NCBI GenBank assembly: GCA_902363595.1
Contig: CABJAP010000012.1
Coordinates: 1-64,000, forward strand
Reading direction: 5' to 3'
DNA from: Clostridia bacterium
GTDB taxonomy: Bacteria > Bacillota > Clostridia > Peptostreptococcales > Anaerovoracaceae
Length of the DNA: 64,000 nucleotides
Shown: piece after piece, positions 44,614 through 53,908 of the stretch
How positions within the stretch are numbered: the first letter of the stretch is position 1
How the letters are laid out: every line of letters begins with the position of its first letter
Notes under the pieces: model-generated
What the model saw: the letters and a program-made list of their open reading frames with translations, nothing else
Told to the model about the DNA's origin: nothing
The model's database searches: none
Position numbers and translations under genes: made by a program

Positions 44614-45495
44614 ATGAAAACGATCGAAGCAGTTGTCAGTACTTTTTCGAAAAACCATCAACCATGCTGTACGGTGAAACCAGGTGAAACGCTGCTGTTC
44701 AAAACACTGGACTGTTATTCGGGCAATATCAAGACCGAAGCGGACTACCCGGAGGACATAACCGGCGGAGACGCCGACCTGGCAACCGGGCTGGTGTATG
44801 TGGATGGCGCTGAAAAGGGAGATGTTCTGGTGGTGGATATCCTGGATATCGATGTGGCAGACCAGGGGGTGTGCTGCAATATCGGCGGACCTCTTATGGA
44901 ACAGTCCGTTCCCCGGACAAAGATCATTCCAGTGAAAAACCGTATCGCCCATTTCAACGATATAAAGTGGGAAGTGGATCCCATGCTGGGCGTCATCGGC
45001 GTAGCGCCAGAGGAAGGGGAGCCTCTCTGCTTTTTGCCGGGGGATCACGGCGGCAACATGGACAGTAAAATGATTAAGCGGGGATCCAGAATTTATTTGC
45101 CGGTCCAGGTTCCGGGAGCGCTCTTGGGCATGGGAGACGTACATGCTTCCCAGGGCGACTGCGAGCTCTGCGGAAATGGGATTGAAATCGCCGCCGACGT
45201 TAGGGTGAAGATTTCGCTGATTAAGGACTTTGAACTTCATTGGCCGATGACGGAGACAAAGGATAAATGGTATGTCAATGTGGCTGCGCCGGATTATGAG
45301 ACCGCCCTCAATCAGTCATGCCGGGAATTGCAGCGGCTGATGGTGGATGCCTATGGCTGGGATCAGACGGACGTGTTCCTGTATCTGTCCCTGCAGGGCG
45401 ATATTGAGATCAACCAGTTTACGCTGCCGTGTCCCATTGACATGATTTTGAGAGCCGGCGTTCCCAAAATCCCAGGCAAGGAATTGATCAAGTAG
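44614..45495 (+). CDS. Acetamidase/formamidase family protein
   Basis: A 293-residue FmdA/AmdA family amidase, releasing ammonia and a short acid from formamide or acetamide. Family landmarks are GDVLVVDILDI, the FLPGDHGGNMDSKMIKRGS core and the LGMGDVHASQGDCELCGNGIE segment. There is no signal peptide. Start ATG follows GAGGAGAAATC, 58 bases after the MerR-type promoter. Its permease neighbour suggests the amide or an amidated amino acid is imported. Confidence 0.88.
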   Translation: MKTIEAVVSTFSKNHQPCCTVKPGETLLFKTLDCYSGNIKTEADYPEDITGGDADLATGLVYVDGAEKGDVLVVDILDIDVADQGVCCNIGGPLMEQSVPRTKIIPVKNRIAHFNDIKWEVDPMLGVIGVAPEEGEPLCFLPGDHGGNMDSKMIKRGSRIYLPVQVPGALLGMGDVHASQGDCELCGNGIEIAADVRVKISLIKDFELHWPMTETKDKWYVNVAAPDYETALNQSCRELQRLMVDAYGWDQTDVFLYLSLQGDIEINQFTLPCPIDMILRAGVPKIPGKELIK

Positions 45496-45511
45496 AAAGG
45501 AGACAAGTTAA

Positions 45512-46882
45512 ATGAACAACAATGCGGCCCCTCAGGCCTCGTCAGCAGATGGACAGGTTCAGCTCAAACGTACGCTCAAGCTGAAGGACCTGGTCTTTTA
45601 TGGAATGATCATGATGGTGCTCATCGCGCCGATGGCGGTGTTCGGAGAAATTGAACAGGCCAGCGGCGGAATGACGCCCTTTGTCTATCTGGTAGGCGTC
45701 ATCGCCATGGTCTTTACGGCTCTCAGTTATATGCAGATGAGCCGGCGATTTCCCGTAGGCGGATCGGTGTATGCCTATGTTCAGCGGGGAATTAACCATC
45801 ATGTGGGTTTTGTGGCAGGATGGATGATCCTCTTGGATTACATCTTCGTGCCAGCCCTTTTGTATGCGCTGGTCTCCAACATTTGTGTGGAAACGTTTCC
45901 CGGAATTCCGGCGATCGCTTGGATTATCGCCTTTATCGTCGTCAATACCCTGATTAATGTGAGAGGGATCGATTATACGGCGAAAGCGGATATCATCCTC
46001 TTTTTCATTGAACTGGTGGTGGTGGTTATCTTCCTCATCGGCGGCATCAGCTTTATCGCCGGCGGCGGAGGCACAGGTGGTTTCTCCATTGAGCCTATTT
46101 ACCAGCCGGGCAAGATCAACCTCAATTTCATCGCTTCGGCCTGCACCATAGCCGCGCTGTCCTTCCTGGGCTTTGACGGCATCAGCACCCTTGCGGAAGA
46201 GGCGTTGGAACCAGCCAGAGATATCGGAAAAGCGATTATGATCGCCCTCATCAGCATCGGGCTCCTGTTTATTGTTGAGACTTATGTGGCTTGTCTCATT
46301 CTTCCCGATTGGCAGAATACGGATATCGCAGCGGGCTTTTACGATGCGGCCGCCCTGGCCCTGGGAGAATGGTTTCGGATTGTGATGGTCGGAGTGACCA
46401 TCGTTGCTGCCGGTATTGCCAATACCATGGTAGCCCAGTCATCAGCGGCAAGGCTCCTTTATACCATGGGCAGAGACCGGGTAATTCCTCATATCTTCGC
46501 CAAGGTGCATCCCAAGTTCCGTACACCGTATGTGGGCATTTATCTGCTGTCCATCTTTTCGCTGGTGATTGCCATCGCGGTTCCCATCGACACCCTGGTC
46601 AGGCTGGTTAATTTCGGAGCGCTGGGATCCTTTATCATGCTCAATTTCGCCACCTTCTTCTACTTTTTCATCAGAGAGAAGATCAGGGGCGGAGCAGGAT
46701 TTATCAAAAATTTGGTCTGCCCCTTCATAGGTATGGCCATCTTGATCTATGTCTTTACCGGCTTTGACTATATCAGCTATATCGTAGGCTTCGGCTGGCT
46801 GATCATCGGAGTGGTCATCGGATTTATCAAGTCAAAAGGCTACAAAGAGGTACCGGAAGCCTTTAAAAATATTGAATTATAG
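45512..46882 (+). CDS. APC-superfamily amino acid permease
   Basis: A 456-residue permease with 12 predicted helices; the first helix GMIMMVLIAPMAVFGEIEQASGGM is the substrate-binding break of APC carriers. It starts 17 bases after the amidase gene with AAAGGAG. In the operon it would import the substrate of the amidase or export its product. The exact substrate is unknown. Confidence 0.88.
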   Translation: MNNNAAPQASSADGQVQLKRTLKLKDLVFYGMIMMVLIAPMAVFGEIEQASGGMTPFVYLVGVIAMVFTALSYMQMSRRFPVGGSVYAYVQRGINHHVGFVAGWMILLDYIFVPALLYALVSNICVETFPGIPAIAWIIAFIVVNTLINVRGIDYTAKADIILFFIELVVVVIFLIGGISFIAGGGGTGGFSIEPIYQPGKINLNFIASACTIAALSFLGFDGISTLAEEALEPARDIGKAIMIALISIGLLFIVETYVACLILPDWQNTDIAAGFYDAAALALGEWFRIVMVGVTIVAAGIANTMVAQSSAARLLYTMGRDRVIPHIFAKVHPKFRTPYVGIYLLSIFSLVIAIAVPIDTLVRLVNFGALGSFIMLNFATFFYFFIREKIRGGAGFIKNLVCPFIGMAILIYVFTGFDYISYIVGFGWLIIGVVIGFIKSKGYKEVPEAFKNIEL

Positions 46883-46912
46883 GATATGATAAAGGAAAAA
46901 GGCTGGGAACAA

Positions 46913-47803
46913 ATGTATTCGATTGGAAAATTATCAAAGCTTACCGGGCTGAGTATCCCGACACTGCGCCATTACGATCAGGTGGGGCTCCTCAAACCCG
47001 CATATCGAAATGATGCTACCGGATACCGGTATTACGATGAAGAGCAGATGCTCCAGGTTCAGCTGATTAAAAATATGAAGATGCTTGGGTTTTCTCTGGA
47101 AGAAATGCGGATGATCCTGGTCAAAAAAGATCTTTCCGGTTTTCGGGAAAAGGTCAGTGAGGCCAAGCGGAAAATTGAATTGCAGCTGCAGGCGGTCAGC
47201 GACATTGATGACTATTTGTCCAAGGGAGAGTACATTCTGCGCCAGTATCAGGCGGCAGGCAGCGAATGCTTTTATCACAGTCATCCGCCGGAGCTGCGGC
47301 AGCTGCCTGCTGCCGATGTCCTTTGCATGAACATGGAAGAGCCCTTTCACGACCTTGCCTTCTTTACCCAATGCTGTCTCAAGATCCAGAACTTGCGGGA
47401 CCGCCTGGGACTTTTACAGACAGGGGCTTTGATTCTGACTCCGCAGACCAACGATGTCCGCAGCTTTATTCGGGGATACGGCGGTTTTCTGCTCTGCATG
47501 CCGGTTCAATACAAAGAAAACTGCTGCTCAAAAGCGATCAGGCGTTTTAACGGCGTATTGGCGGCTTCGGCCCTTTGCGTAGGCGGATATGAGGAGCTGG
47601 AACGGATCTACGACAGACTGCGTTCCTGGGTCCGTGAAAACCATCTTCAGCCTGTGGGCAAGCTGATTCTGCAGTGCCTTTTGGAACCCAGCGATACTAT
47701 GAAGCCCGATCAGTATATTTTCCGGCTCAATCTGCCGGTTGCTGGGGATGGGCGGGAGACGGACGGAGAAACAAAGGTGCCGGTCCTTGATCTGGGCCTG
47801 TGA
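46913..47803 (+). CDS. MerR-family activator with GyrI-like domain
   Basis: A 296-residue MerR regulator: SIGKLSKLTGLSIPTLRHYD and the GYRYYDEEQ block form the DNA-binding domain (residues 1-75), then a dimer helix and an effector domain (from about 115). The ATG at 46913 gives the classic MYSIGKLSK start; one 27 bases earlier is possible. It is the last gene of the amidase-permease operon and probably activates the promoter at 44526, closing a feedback loop. Confidence 0.87.
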   Translation: MYSIGKLSKLTGLSIPTLRHYDQVGLLKPAYRNDATGYRYYDEEQMLQVQLIKNMKMLGFSLEEMRMILVKKDLSGFREKVSEAKRKIELQLQAVSDIDDYLSKGEYILRQYQAAGSECFYHSHPPELRQLPAADVLCMNMEEPFHDLAFFTQCCLKIQNLRDRLGLLQTGALILTPQTNDVRSFIRGYGGFLLCMPVQYKENCCSKAIRRFNGVLAASALCVGGYEELERIYDRLRSWVRENHLQPVGKLILQCLLEPSDTMKPDQYIFRLNLPVAGDGRETDGETKVPVLDLGL

Positions 47804-47833
47804 AGCTGGGACGGCTGTAAATTTGAAAAGATT

Positions 47834-47884
47834 TGGGGCTGATTGCATCAAAAAGAGTGATAGATGCGATCAGCCTCTTTTTGT
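47834..47884 (+). terminator. Terminator after MerR gene
   Basis: GGGGCTGATTGCATC (47835-47849) pairs with GATGCGATCAGCCTC, followed by a T-run. Repeat copy B starts directly after it. Confidence 0.85.
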
Positions 47885-48199
47885 GTAAACTCCGCGAAGC
47901 GCTGAGCGGCGAATGATCTGCTTTTGCGGTGCTGAAGTATTGACGCAAATCGGGAAAATTTCATTGAAAGGTTTCTTTTTTTACGCAATCTTGTGGGTTT
48001 GCGGGACCTGGTATTGAGATGAAGCAGGTTTTGCTGCTTCTGGTTGATTTTGAGAGGGCGCAAGCGTTGAAATCTGCGTAAAAACTTGTATTTATTTATG
48101 CTTTTTTCGTAAGCCTTATGCCATCTGAACTTCGCTGCTTAAAAAGCGATGTTACCTGACAGAAAAATTCGCATATATGGGTAAGGAGGTGAGTTCCAC
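47885..48199. other. Intergenic region with repeat copy B
   Basis: No gene is supported. The stretch holds the dispersed repeat (47885-48061) and then about 120 bases with no recognisable promoter, leading to the sigma factor ribosome site at 48184. Confidence 0.5.
47951..48061 (-). repeat. Dispersed intergenic repeat, copy B
   Basis: On the minus strand this reads GCGCCCTCTCAAAATCAACC through CCCGCAAACCCACAAG to GAAATTTTCCCG, matching copy A (181-290) block for block. Similarity to copy C (63604-63721) continues further, to the edge of the terminator at 47884 (the GCGCTTCGCGGAGTTTACAC end). Confidence 0.75.
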
Positions 48200-48724
48200 T
48201 TGAAAAGCTTCGAAGATCGATATCAAGAAAATTATGGACGGATCTATAACTACATCCATGGAATGACGAAGAATCCGGTTCTGGCGGAGGATCTGACCCA
48301 GGAAGTGTTTTTGATCGCCTATAAAAAAGGAAGCCGATTTCTCAGGCATGAAAATCCGCCGGCATTTCTCTATCGGACAGCAAAACTAAAGACTTACGAA
48401 GCTCTGCGGGATGATGCCAAACACAGAGCGATGGAATTGAAAGAAGAGCCAGTGTCAGGTGATCCTGATTTGCTTGAGGCCATCCTCGCCGAAGAAGATC
48501 GGAACATTGATGAAAGGAAATTTGTCCCTCAAGTGATGGAGCGGCTGAGTCAGGAACAGCGGGAACTCTATCAGTCTTACTATCTGGATAAGAAGTCCAT
48601 GCGCCAGATCGCCCAGGAAAAAGGCATAAAAGAGACGGCGCTGAAGATGCGGTATGTCAGGTTGAGAAAAGAGGTGCGAAGGATTATCAGGGAAATGGAT
48701 ATGGGGAGCGGAGGTGTGTGTTGA
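48200..48724 (+). CDS. ECF-type sigma-70 factor
   Basis: A 174-residue extracytoplasmic-function sigma factor. Region 2 (YQENYGRIYNYIHGMTKNP, AEDLTQEVFLIAYKKGS) and region 4 (LSQEQRELYQSYYLDKKSMR, IAQEKGIKETALKMRYVRLRKE) are both clear. The start is TTG at 48200, eight bases after AAGGAGGTGAG. It overlaps the next gene by one base, the expected position for an anti-sigma partner. Targets are unknown. Confidence 0.87.
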   Translation: MKSFEDRYQENYGRIYNYIHGMTKNPVLAEDLTQEVFLIAYKKGSRFLRHENPPAFLYRTAKLKTYEALRDDAKHRAMELKEEPVSGDPDLLEAILAEEDRNIDERKFVPQVMERLSQEQRELYQSYYLDKKSMRQIAQEKGIKETALKMRYVRLRKEVRRIIREMDMGSGGVC

Positions 48725-49971
48725 TGAAAAAATACAAGGATGAAATGATTAAAAATCAGCTGGATCAGGCAATCGAGGAGGGAGATGTAAATCTGGCCGA
48801 TCAGCTTACGGCCAAGCTGCTGGAGCTGGAAGGACTGGCGGCAAAGACGGACGTGCCAAAGTGGCGCTATGGAAAGGGATGCGGCAGAGCCGGGGGGAAA
48901 AGAAGGCGGCTGCTCATCAGCCTGGCGGCGGTGATGGCGGCGATCCTGACCATTGGAACCGTCGCCTATGCGTCGGGAATTTTGTTCCCGGAAATCAAAA
49001 ACGAAGATGGCTCGGCCACGCCGGTTAATGCGGCCATGGATTCAAAAGAGTATCGGGCGGCCCGGGAGTACAACCGGTATTTAGACAGCCTGACCGAAGA
49101 AGAACTGGCTAAAACAGCAGATCGCAGCGCGGATGCCGTCTATGACATGCCGCAGAAGGTCAAAGAAATCTGCCAGGAATATGGACTTAAATATGCAACA
49201 GAGGGACAAGCGATTTCTTCCTATGAAGACATGGAGAACCAATTGGCAATCAGGGGCCTGAGTGGAATTCTGAATCGGCAGCTGGCCGATGCCTTGAAAA
49301 GTACCATCAGCCAGTCCAGTGGGGGCTATTCGTTTGACGATGGCAATCTGCACTTGGAAATGGAAATCGCAGACCAGAATCAGGCGCAGGGAAACACGAT
49401 TTTGTCGATCGACCTCACTCCCGAAGGGAGTTTTCCCTGGATGGGGTTTGAGTCCAACACCGGCCCCAAAGAACAGCAGAAAAAAACGGTTCAGATTGAA
49501 ACCAATTCAGGAATTACATTCATCGGCACTGTGGATGAAATGCGTGTTTCTGCTTTTGGAAAGGCGGGCCGCTATTTTGTAACTGTGCATGCGGCCAGGG
49601 ATTTTGCCCAGGAAGATTTGGACCAATATAACCGACAGCTGGATGGAATCAATCGCATATACGATAAAAAAATTAAGGAGGAGACAAAACTGAGCGGGCG
49701 CGAAGCACTGGAGGAAAAAGTCAGCGCTGCCATCGATACGGCAGACAAAGAGGAGCCCCAGCTGATGAAAGAGGCTTTTGCAGAGAACGGAAACGCCGCT
49801 GCCTATGCGAAACTTTTGAAACAATACGGCAATCTGAGCGATGAAGAGGTGCGGATCTGGGATGCATATATGGCGGAGCTGAACCATTTATCCCTCGAAG
49901 AACCAGAGGTGGCGATACAGGATCTAAAAGCGTGTTTGGAAAAAATCAATTTTGATCGGTTTACTGAGTGA
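48724..49971 (+). CDS. Membrane protein, probable anti-sigma partner
   Basis: A 415-residue protein with a short cytoplasmic N-terminus (about 58 residues), one membrane helix (LLISLAAVMAAILTIGTVAY, about 62-81) and a long extracellular part of about 330 residues rich in Glu and Lys. It has no zinc anti-sigma motif. The ATG overlaps the sigma factor stop (TGATG) and follows GGAGGTG. Its position suggests it holds or releases the sigma factor; the outer part may sense a cell-envelope signal. I recognise no family. Confidence 0.7.
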   Translation: MKKYKDEMIKNQLDQAIEEGDVNLADQLTAKLLELEGLAAKTDVPKWRYGKGCGRAGGKRRRLLISLAAVMAAILTIGTVAYASGILFPEIKNEDGSATPVNAAMDSKEYRAAREYNRYLDSLTEEELAKTADRSADAVYDMPQKVKEICQEYGLKYATEGQAISSYEDMENQLAIRGLSGILNRQLADALKSTISQSSGGYSFDDGNLHLEMEIADQNQAQGNTILSIDLTPEGSFPWMGFESNTGPKEQQKKTVQIETNSGITFIGTVDEMRVSAFGKAGRYFVTVHAARDFAQEDLDQYNRQLDGINRIYDKKIKEETKLSGREALEEKVSAAIDTADKEEPQLMKEAFAENGNAAAYAKLLKQYGNLSDEEVRIWDAYMAELNHLSLEEPEVAIQDLKACLEKINFDRFTE

Positions 49972-49989
49972 GTTCGCGGGATTTATCCC

Positions 49990-50018
49990 TTGACTTTAGA
50001 GGCGGGAGCATATAAAAT
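49990..50018 (+). promoter_or_regulatory. ileS promoter
   Basis: TTGACT (49990-49995) and TAAAAT (50013-50018), 17-base spacer, directly upstream of the T-box RNA. Confidence 0.7.
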
Positions 50019-50024
50019 ATCAAC

Positions 50025-50247
50025 GTATATGAAGTCAATAACAAGAGGCGAGGATGAAGACAGTAGCCCCGTGTAAAACCCTTACAGAGAGATGTTTGAT
50101 GGTGAGAAAACATCGGTGAAGCGGATCGTGAAGATCACTTCGGAGCCTTGATTACAAAATGAAGGGGCAGCTTGCAGCTGCAACCAGGGTGGTACCGCGG
50201 TATTTTATCGTCCCTGATTCTCTGCTTTGGAGAGTCAGGGATTTTTT
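50025..50247 (+). promoter_or_regulatory. T-box riboswitch leader for ileS
   Basis: The invariant T-box sequence AGGGTGGTACCGCGG is at 50186-50200, where TGGT can pair with the NCCA end of uncharged tRNA. It is followed by the terminator helix TCCCTGATTCTC / GAGAGTCAGGGA and a T-run (50210-50247). Upstream is a Stem I region with an AGTA element (near 50081) and a candidate ATC specifier in GAAGATCAC (50134-50136), consistent with sensing tRNA-Ile. Uncharged tRNA would allow read-through into ileS. Confidence 0.92.
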
Positions 50248-50370
50248 CGTACTTGGCTTTGCGGGAGGCATTGAATAAGGTACCCGCGCCGTTTGCACCA
50301 TTTACCCCGCGCGATACTGAGCTTTTGTGCTTTACAAAACTTAAAAATAGAGATAGAAAGGAAAAGAGAT

Positions 50371-53300
50371 ATGTTTAAAAACTTATCGGAAAAACCCATT
50401 GCAAAACTGCAGATGGAGCAGGCGGACCAGTGGGAAAAAGAAGATCTTCTCCACAAATGTGTAACCACAAGAGAAGGACAGCCGTCCTTCATCTTTTACG
50501 AGGGACCGCCGACAGCCAACGGCAGACCTGGAATACACCACGTTATCGCCAGAACGCTGAAGGACTCGGTATGCCGCTACAAGACCATGCAGGGCTTTGA
50601 GGTAAGGCGGAAAGCCGGCTGGGACACCCACGGCCTTCCCGTTGAAATCGAGGTGGAAAAACAGCTGGAGATGAGCGGCAAGCAGGACATTGAAAAATAC
50701 GGCATCAAGGAATTCAATGAAAAGTGCCGTGAGTCCGTATTCACCTATGAAAGCATGTGGCGGGAGATGACCAAACGGATGGGGTATCTCATCGATTTGG
50801 ACAACCCCTACATCACCCTGGATAACGATTTCATCGAGAGCGGATGGTGGATCCTCAAGGAATTCTTTAAAGAAGGGCTGATCTACGAAGGCCATAAAAT
50901 CCTGCCATACTGCCCGCGGTGCGGAACAGGACTGGCTTCCCACGAGGTTGCCCAGGGCTATAAAGAAGTAAAAGTAAACACCATCACAGCAAAATTCAAG
51001 CGCAAAGACGCGGATGAATATTTCCTGGCCTGGACTACAACCCCCTGGACACTGGCGTCCAACGTTTCACTGACCGTAGGTCCGGACGTGGATTATATCA
51101 AGGCAAAGATGACCGCCGGCGACGAAGAAGGCAAAATTTTCTATGTTGCCAAGGTTCTGGCAGACAAAGTTCTGGGCGGGGAAAACTATGAAGTCCTGGA
51201 AGAAATGAAGGGCAAGGCTCTGGAATATATCGAGTACGAGCAGCTGATGCCTTTTGTCAAGCCGGACAAAAAAGCCTTTTTCGTAACCTGCGCGGACTAC
51301 GTTACCATTGAAGATGGTACGGGCATCGTCCATACGGCACCGGCCTTTGGTGAAGATGACTATCAGACCGGCCGCCGCTATGATCTGCCGGTTGTCAATC
51401 CGGTGGATGAAGAGGGGAAATATACAGAAACGCCATGGGCGGGCCGGTTTGTTATGGAAGACGGTCTGGATATTGATATTATCAAATGGCTGGCAGGCGA
51501 AAACAAGATTTTCTGCAAAGAAAAAATTGAGCATAACTATCCCCACTGCTGGAGATGCGGAACGCCGCTGGTCTACTATGCCAAGCCCAGCTGGTACATT
51601 GAAATGAGCAAGCTGAAGGATCAGCTGGTCGCCAACAACGATACGGTCAACTGGTTCCCGGACTTTGTCGGTGAAAAACGTTTCGGCAACTGGCTGGAAG
51701 AGGTGAAGGACTGGGCCATTTCCAGAAACCGTTACTGGGGTACGCCGATCCCCATCTGGCGCTGTGAATGCGGCCATCTGGAGTGCATCGGCAGCAGGGC
51801 GGAGCTGGTAGAAAAGGCCCAGGAGGATGTCGATGAGAGCATCGAGCTCCACAGACCGTATGTGGACGATGTGCACCTGACCTGCCCGGTTTGCGGCAAA
51901 CCGATGACCAGGATTCCGGAAGTTATGGACTGCTGGTTTGACAGCGGCTCCATGCCTTTTGCCCAGCAGCACTACCCGTTCGAAAATAAAGAAAAGTTTG
52001 ATGAAGAATTATTCCCGGCAGACTTTATCTGCGAAGGGATCGACCAGACCAGAGGCTGGTTCTATTCTCTGATGGCGATTTCCACCTTTATTAAAGGAAA
52101 AGCGCCTTACAAGAATGTGCTGGTAAATGACCTGATCCTTGATAAAAACGGCAAAAAGATGAGCAAATCCAAAGGCAACACGGTGGATCCGTTCCAGCTT
52201 TTCGATAAGTACGGCGCCGACGCCACCAGATGGTACCTGCTCCATGTTTCGCCGGCCTGGTCGCCAACCAGATTTGATGAAGACGGGCTGGTGGAAATCG
52301 TCAGCAAATTCTTCGGCACTTTGAAGAATGTTTACAATTTCTTCGTCCTTTACTCCAACCAGGATGGAATCGATCCGGCCCAGCTTTCTGTGGATTATGA
52401 CAAACGTCCTGAACTGGATCGGTGGATCATTTCCAAATATAACAAGCTGGTAAAGGAAGTGACCTTTGAAATGGATCATTACGATCACATGAAATCCGTG
52501 CGCAAGATCCAGGAGTTTGTCATTGAAGATTTGTCCAACTGGTATATCCGCAGAGCCAGAAGACGGTTCTGGGGAGAAGAGCTGAACGATGATAAAAAAT
52601 CCGTTTACGCGACCACTTACGAAGTGCTGGTGGGTGTATCCAAGCTGATCGCGCCTTTCGCGCCCTTTATTGCCGATGAAATCTATGTGAACCTGACCGG
52701 CGAGGAATCGGTGCATATCGCTTACTTCCCCAAGGCGGATGAGTCCTTGATGGATGCCAAGGTTGAAGAGCGTATGGACCTGGTACGCGACCTGGTCGGC
52801 CTGGGCCGCGGAACCCGCGAAAAGGAAAGAATCAAGGTCCGCCAGCCGCTGGGCGAAATTCTGGTAGACGGCAAATATGAATCGCTGATCGGCGATTTGA
52901 CGCCGCTGATCATGGAAGAGCTGAATGTGAAGCGAGTGGTCTTTGAAAAAGAACTGGACAAATTTATGAACTACAGCCTCAAGCCCAATTTCAAGGTTGC
53001 AGGTCCGATGCTGGGCAAAAACATCAAGGCCTTCGGCGGTGCATTGGCAAAAGCCGATGCGGCGGCCGTAGTTGGAGAGCTGGAAGCAAAGGACAAGATT
53101 ACCCTGGATCTGAACGGCGAAGCAACGGAAATAACGGCTGATATGGTGGACACCAAGATCAGCGCCAAGGAAGGCTTTGCGGTGGCCATGGAAAACAACG
53201 TATTTACCATTCTCGACACGACTCTGACCAAAGAGCTGATCGATGAAGGTCTGGCAAGAGAGCTGGTTTCCAAAGTCCAGCAGCTGAGAAAGCAGCACGA

Positions 53301-53484
53301 TTTCGAGATGATGGACAATATTAAAATTACCATCGATGCGGATGAAGCTGTTGCGGCGGCTGTGAAAAGCTACAAGGACTATATTATGAATGAAACGCTG
53401 GCCGTGGAGATGGAAGCGGGCAGCGGTTTGCAGGAATATGATCTCAATGGACATAAGACAGGGATCGGGGTAGAACGGAAATAG
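50371..53484 (+). CDS. ileS: Isoleucyl-tRNA synthetase, eukaryotic-like type 2
   Basis: A 1037-residue IleRS of the second, eukaryotic-like type (YKTMQGFEVRRKAGWDTHGL, then VEIEVEKQLE). The KMSKS loop is at residues 596-600. The HIGH box normally reads H-x-G-H; here residues 54-57 are G-I-H-H, so the first and third residues are swapped. I recall that this G-x-H-H form was reported for IleRS2 enzymes highly resistant to mupirocin. The ATG at 50371 follows AAAGGAAAAGAG, about 120 bases after the T-box terminator. Confidence 0.93.
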   Translation: MFKNLSEKPIAKLQMEQADQWEKEDLLHKCVTTREGQPSFIFYEGPPTANGRPGIHHVIARTLKDSVCRYKTMQGFEVRRKAGWDTHGLPVEIEVEKQLEMSGKQDIEKYGIKEFNEKCRESVFTYESMWREMTKRMGYLIDLDNPYITLDNDFIESGWWILKEFFKEGLIYEGHKILPYCPRCGTGLASHEVAQGYKEVKVNTITAKFKRKDADEYFLAWTTTPWTLASNVSLTVGPDVDYIKAKMTAGDEEGKIFYVAKVLADKVLGGENYEVLEEMKGKALEYIEYEQLMPFVKPDKKAFFVTCADYVTIEDGTGIVHTAPAFGEDDYQTGRRYDLPVVNPVDEEGKYTETPWAGRFVMEDGLDIDIIKWLAGENKIFCKEKIEHNYPHCWRCGTPLVYYAKPSWYIEMSKLKDQLVANNDTVNWFPDFVGEKRFGNWLEEVKDWAISRNRYWGTPIPIWRCECGHLECIGSRAELVEKAQEDVDESIELHRPYVDDVHLTCPVCGKPMTRIPEVMDCWFDSGSMPFAQQHYPFENKEKFDEELFPADFICEGIDQTRGWFYSLMAISTFIKGKAPYKNVLVNDLILDKNGKKMSKSKGNTVDPFQLFDKYGADATRWYLLHVSPAWSPTRFDEDGLVEIVSKFFGTLKNVYNFFVLYSNQDGIDPAQLSVDYDKRPELDRWIISKYNKLVKEVTFEMDHYDHMKSVRKIQEFVIEDLSNWYIRRARRRFWGEELNDDKKSVYATTYEVLVGVSKLIAPFAPFIADEIYVNLTGEESVHIAYFPKADESLMDAKVEERMDLVRDLVGLGRGTREKERIKVRQPLGEILVDGKYESLIGDLTPLIMEELNVKRVVFEKELDKFMNYSLKPNFKVAGPMLGKNIKAFGGALAKADAAAVVGELEAKDKITLDLNGEATEITADMVDTKISAKEGFAVAMENNVFTILDTTLTKELIDEGLARELVSKVQQLRKQHDFEMMDNIKITIDADEAVAAAVKSYKDYIMNETLAVEMEAGSGLQEYDLNGHKTGIGVERK

Positions 53485-53507
53485 TTGTCTCAGCGGCAAG
53501 ATGATAT

Positions 53508-53546
53508 CGGACCCGCCGGTGCTGCTTTGCGGCACTGGCGGGTCCG
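53508..53546 (+). repeat. Long GC-rich hairpin after ileS
   Basis: GGACCCGCCGGTGC pairs with GCACTGGCGGGTCC around a loop of about ten bases. There is no T-run afterwards, so termination is uncertain, though the stem is very stable. Confidence 0.7.
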
Positions 53547-53612
53547 TAAATGTATCGCAAAAACTGCAATTACTTGTACTTTTTGGTTTACCATAACGAA
53601 AACGGGATATTT

Positions 53613-53735
53613 TATTTAAAATTAGTGTAAATTTTGTGGGCCTCAGGGCGCAAAATTTCGAGACATATAAATTTTCAGGGATTTTGACACAATTTGACCC
53701 TTGAAAACATTGGAATTTTACACTAAATTTTAAAA
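53613..53735. repeat. 123-bp element with inverted ends
   Basis: The end arms TTTAAAATTAGTGTAAATTT (53614-53633) and the reverse complement of 53713-53735 match with one base inserted. The inside is AT-rich and codes for nothing. A TTAGTG dyad with a similar core is found at 29632-29671. Confidence 0.45.
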
Positions 53736-53908
53736 CATTAAAAATTTATTGCAGCCCACATGCCTCACAACACCAGATCCCTCCCGCATCCACCAAAAAA
53801 ATTAAGATTTCCTAAAACAACCTTAATAATTTCTACCTTTTCTTACAAAGTTTTTCTGTTATGCTAATGATAACGATATTTGTTTACAAACGAGAAAAGG
53901 AGCAAACT

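Larger units (their letters stand above)
53485..53908. other. AT-rich intergenic region with inverted repeats
   Basis: No gene is supported. It contains a GC-rich hairpin (53508-53546), a pair of inverted TTTAAAATTAGTGTAAA arms (53613-53635 and 53713-53735), and TGTGGGC / GCCCACA words just inside and outside them. A weak promoter for the VanZ-like gene probably lies in the last 70 bases. Confidence 0.5.

Noticed and set aside
47848..48063. Minus-strand frame of 71 residues
   Set aside because: It lies in the dispersed repeat; the similar peptide in copy A is in a frame with a different start and no ribosome site.
52009..53535. Minus-strand frame of 508 residues opposite ileS
   Set aside because: Shadow of the conserved IleRS codons; no start site or recognisable protein.
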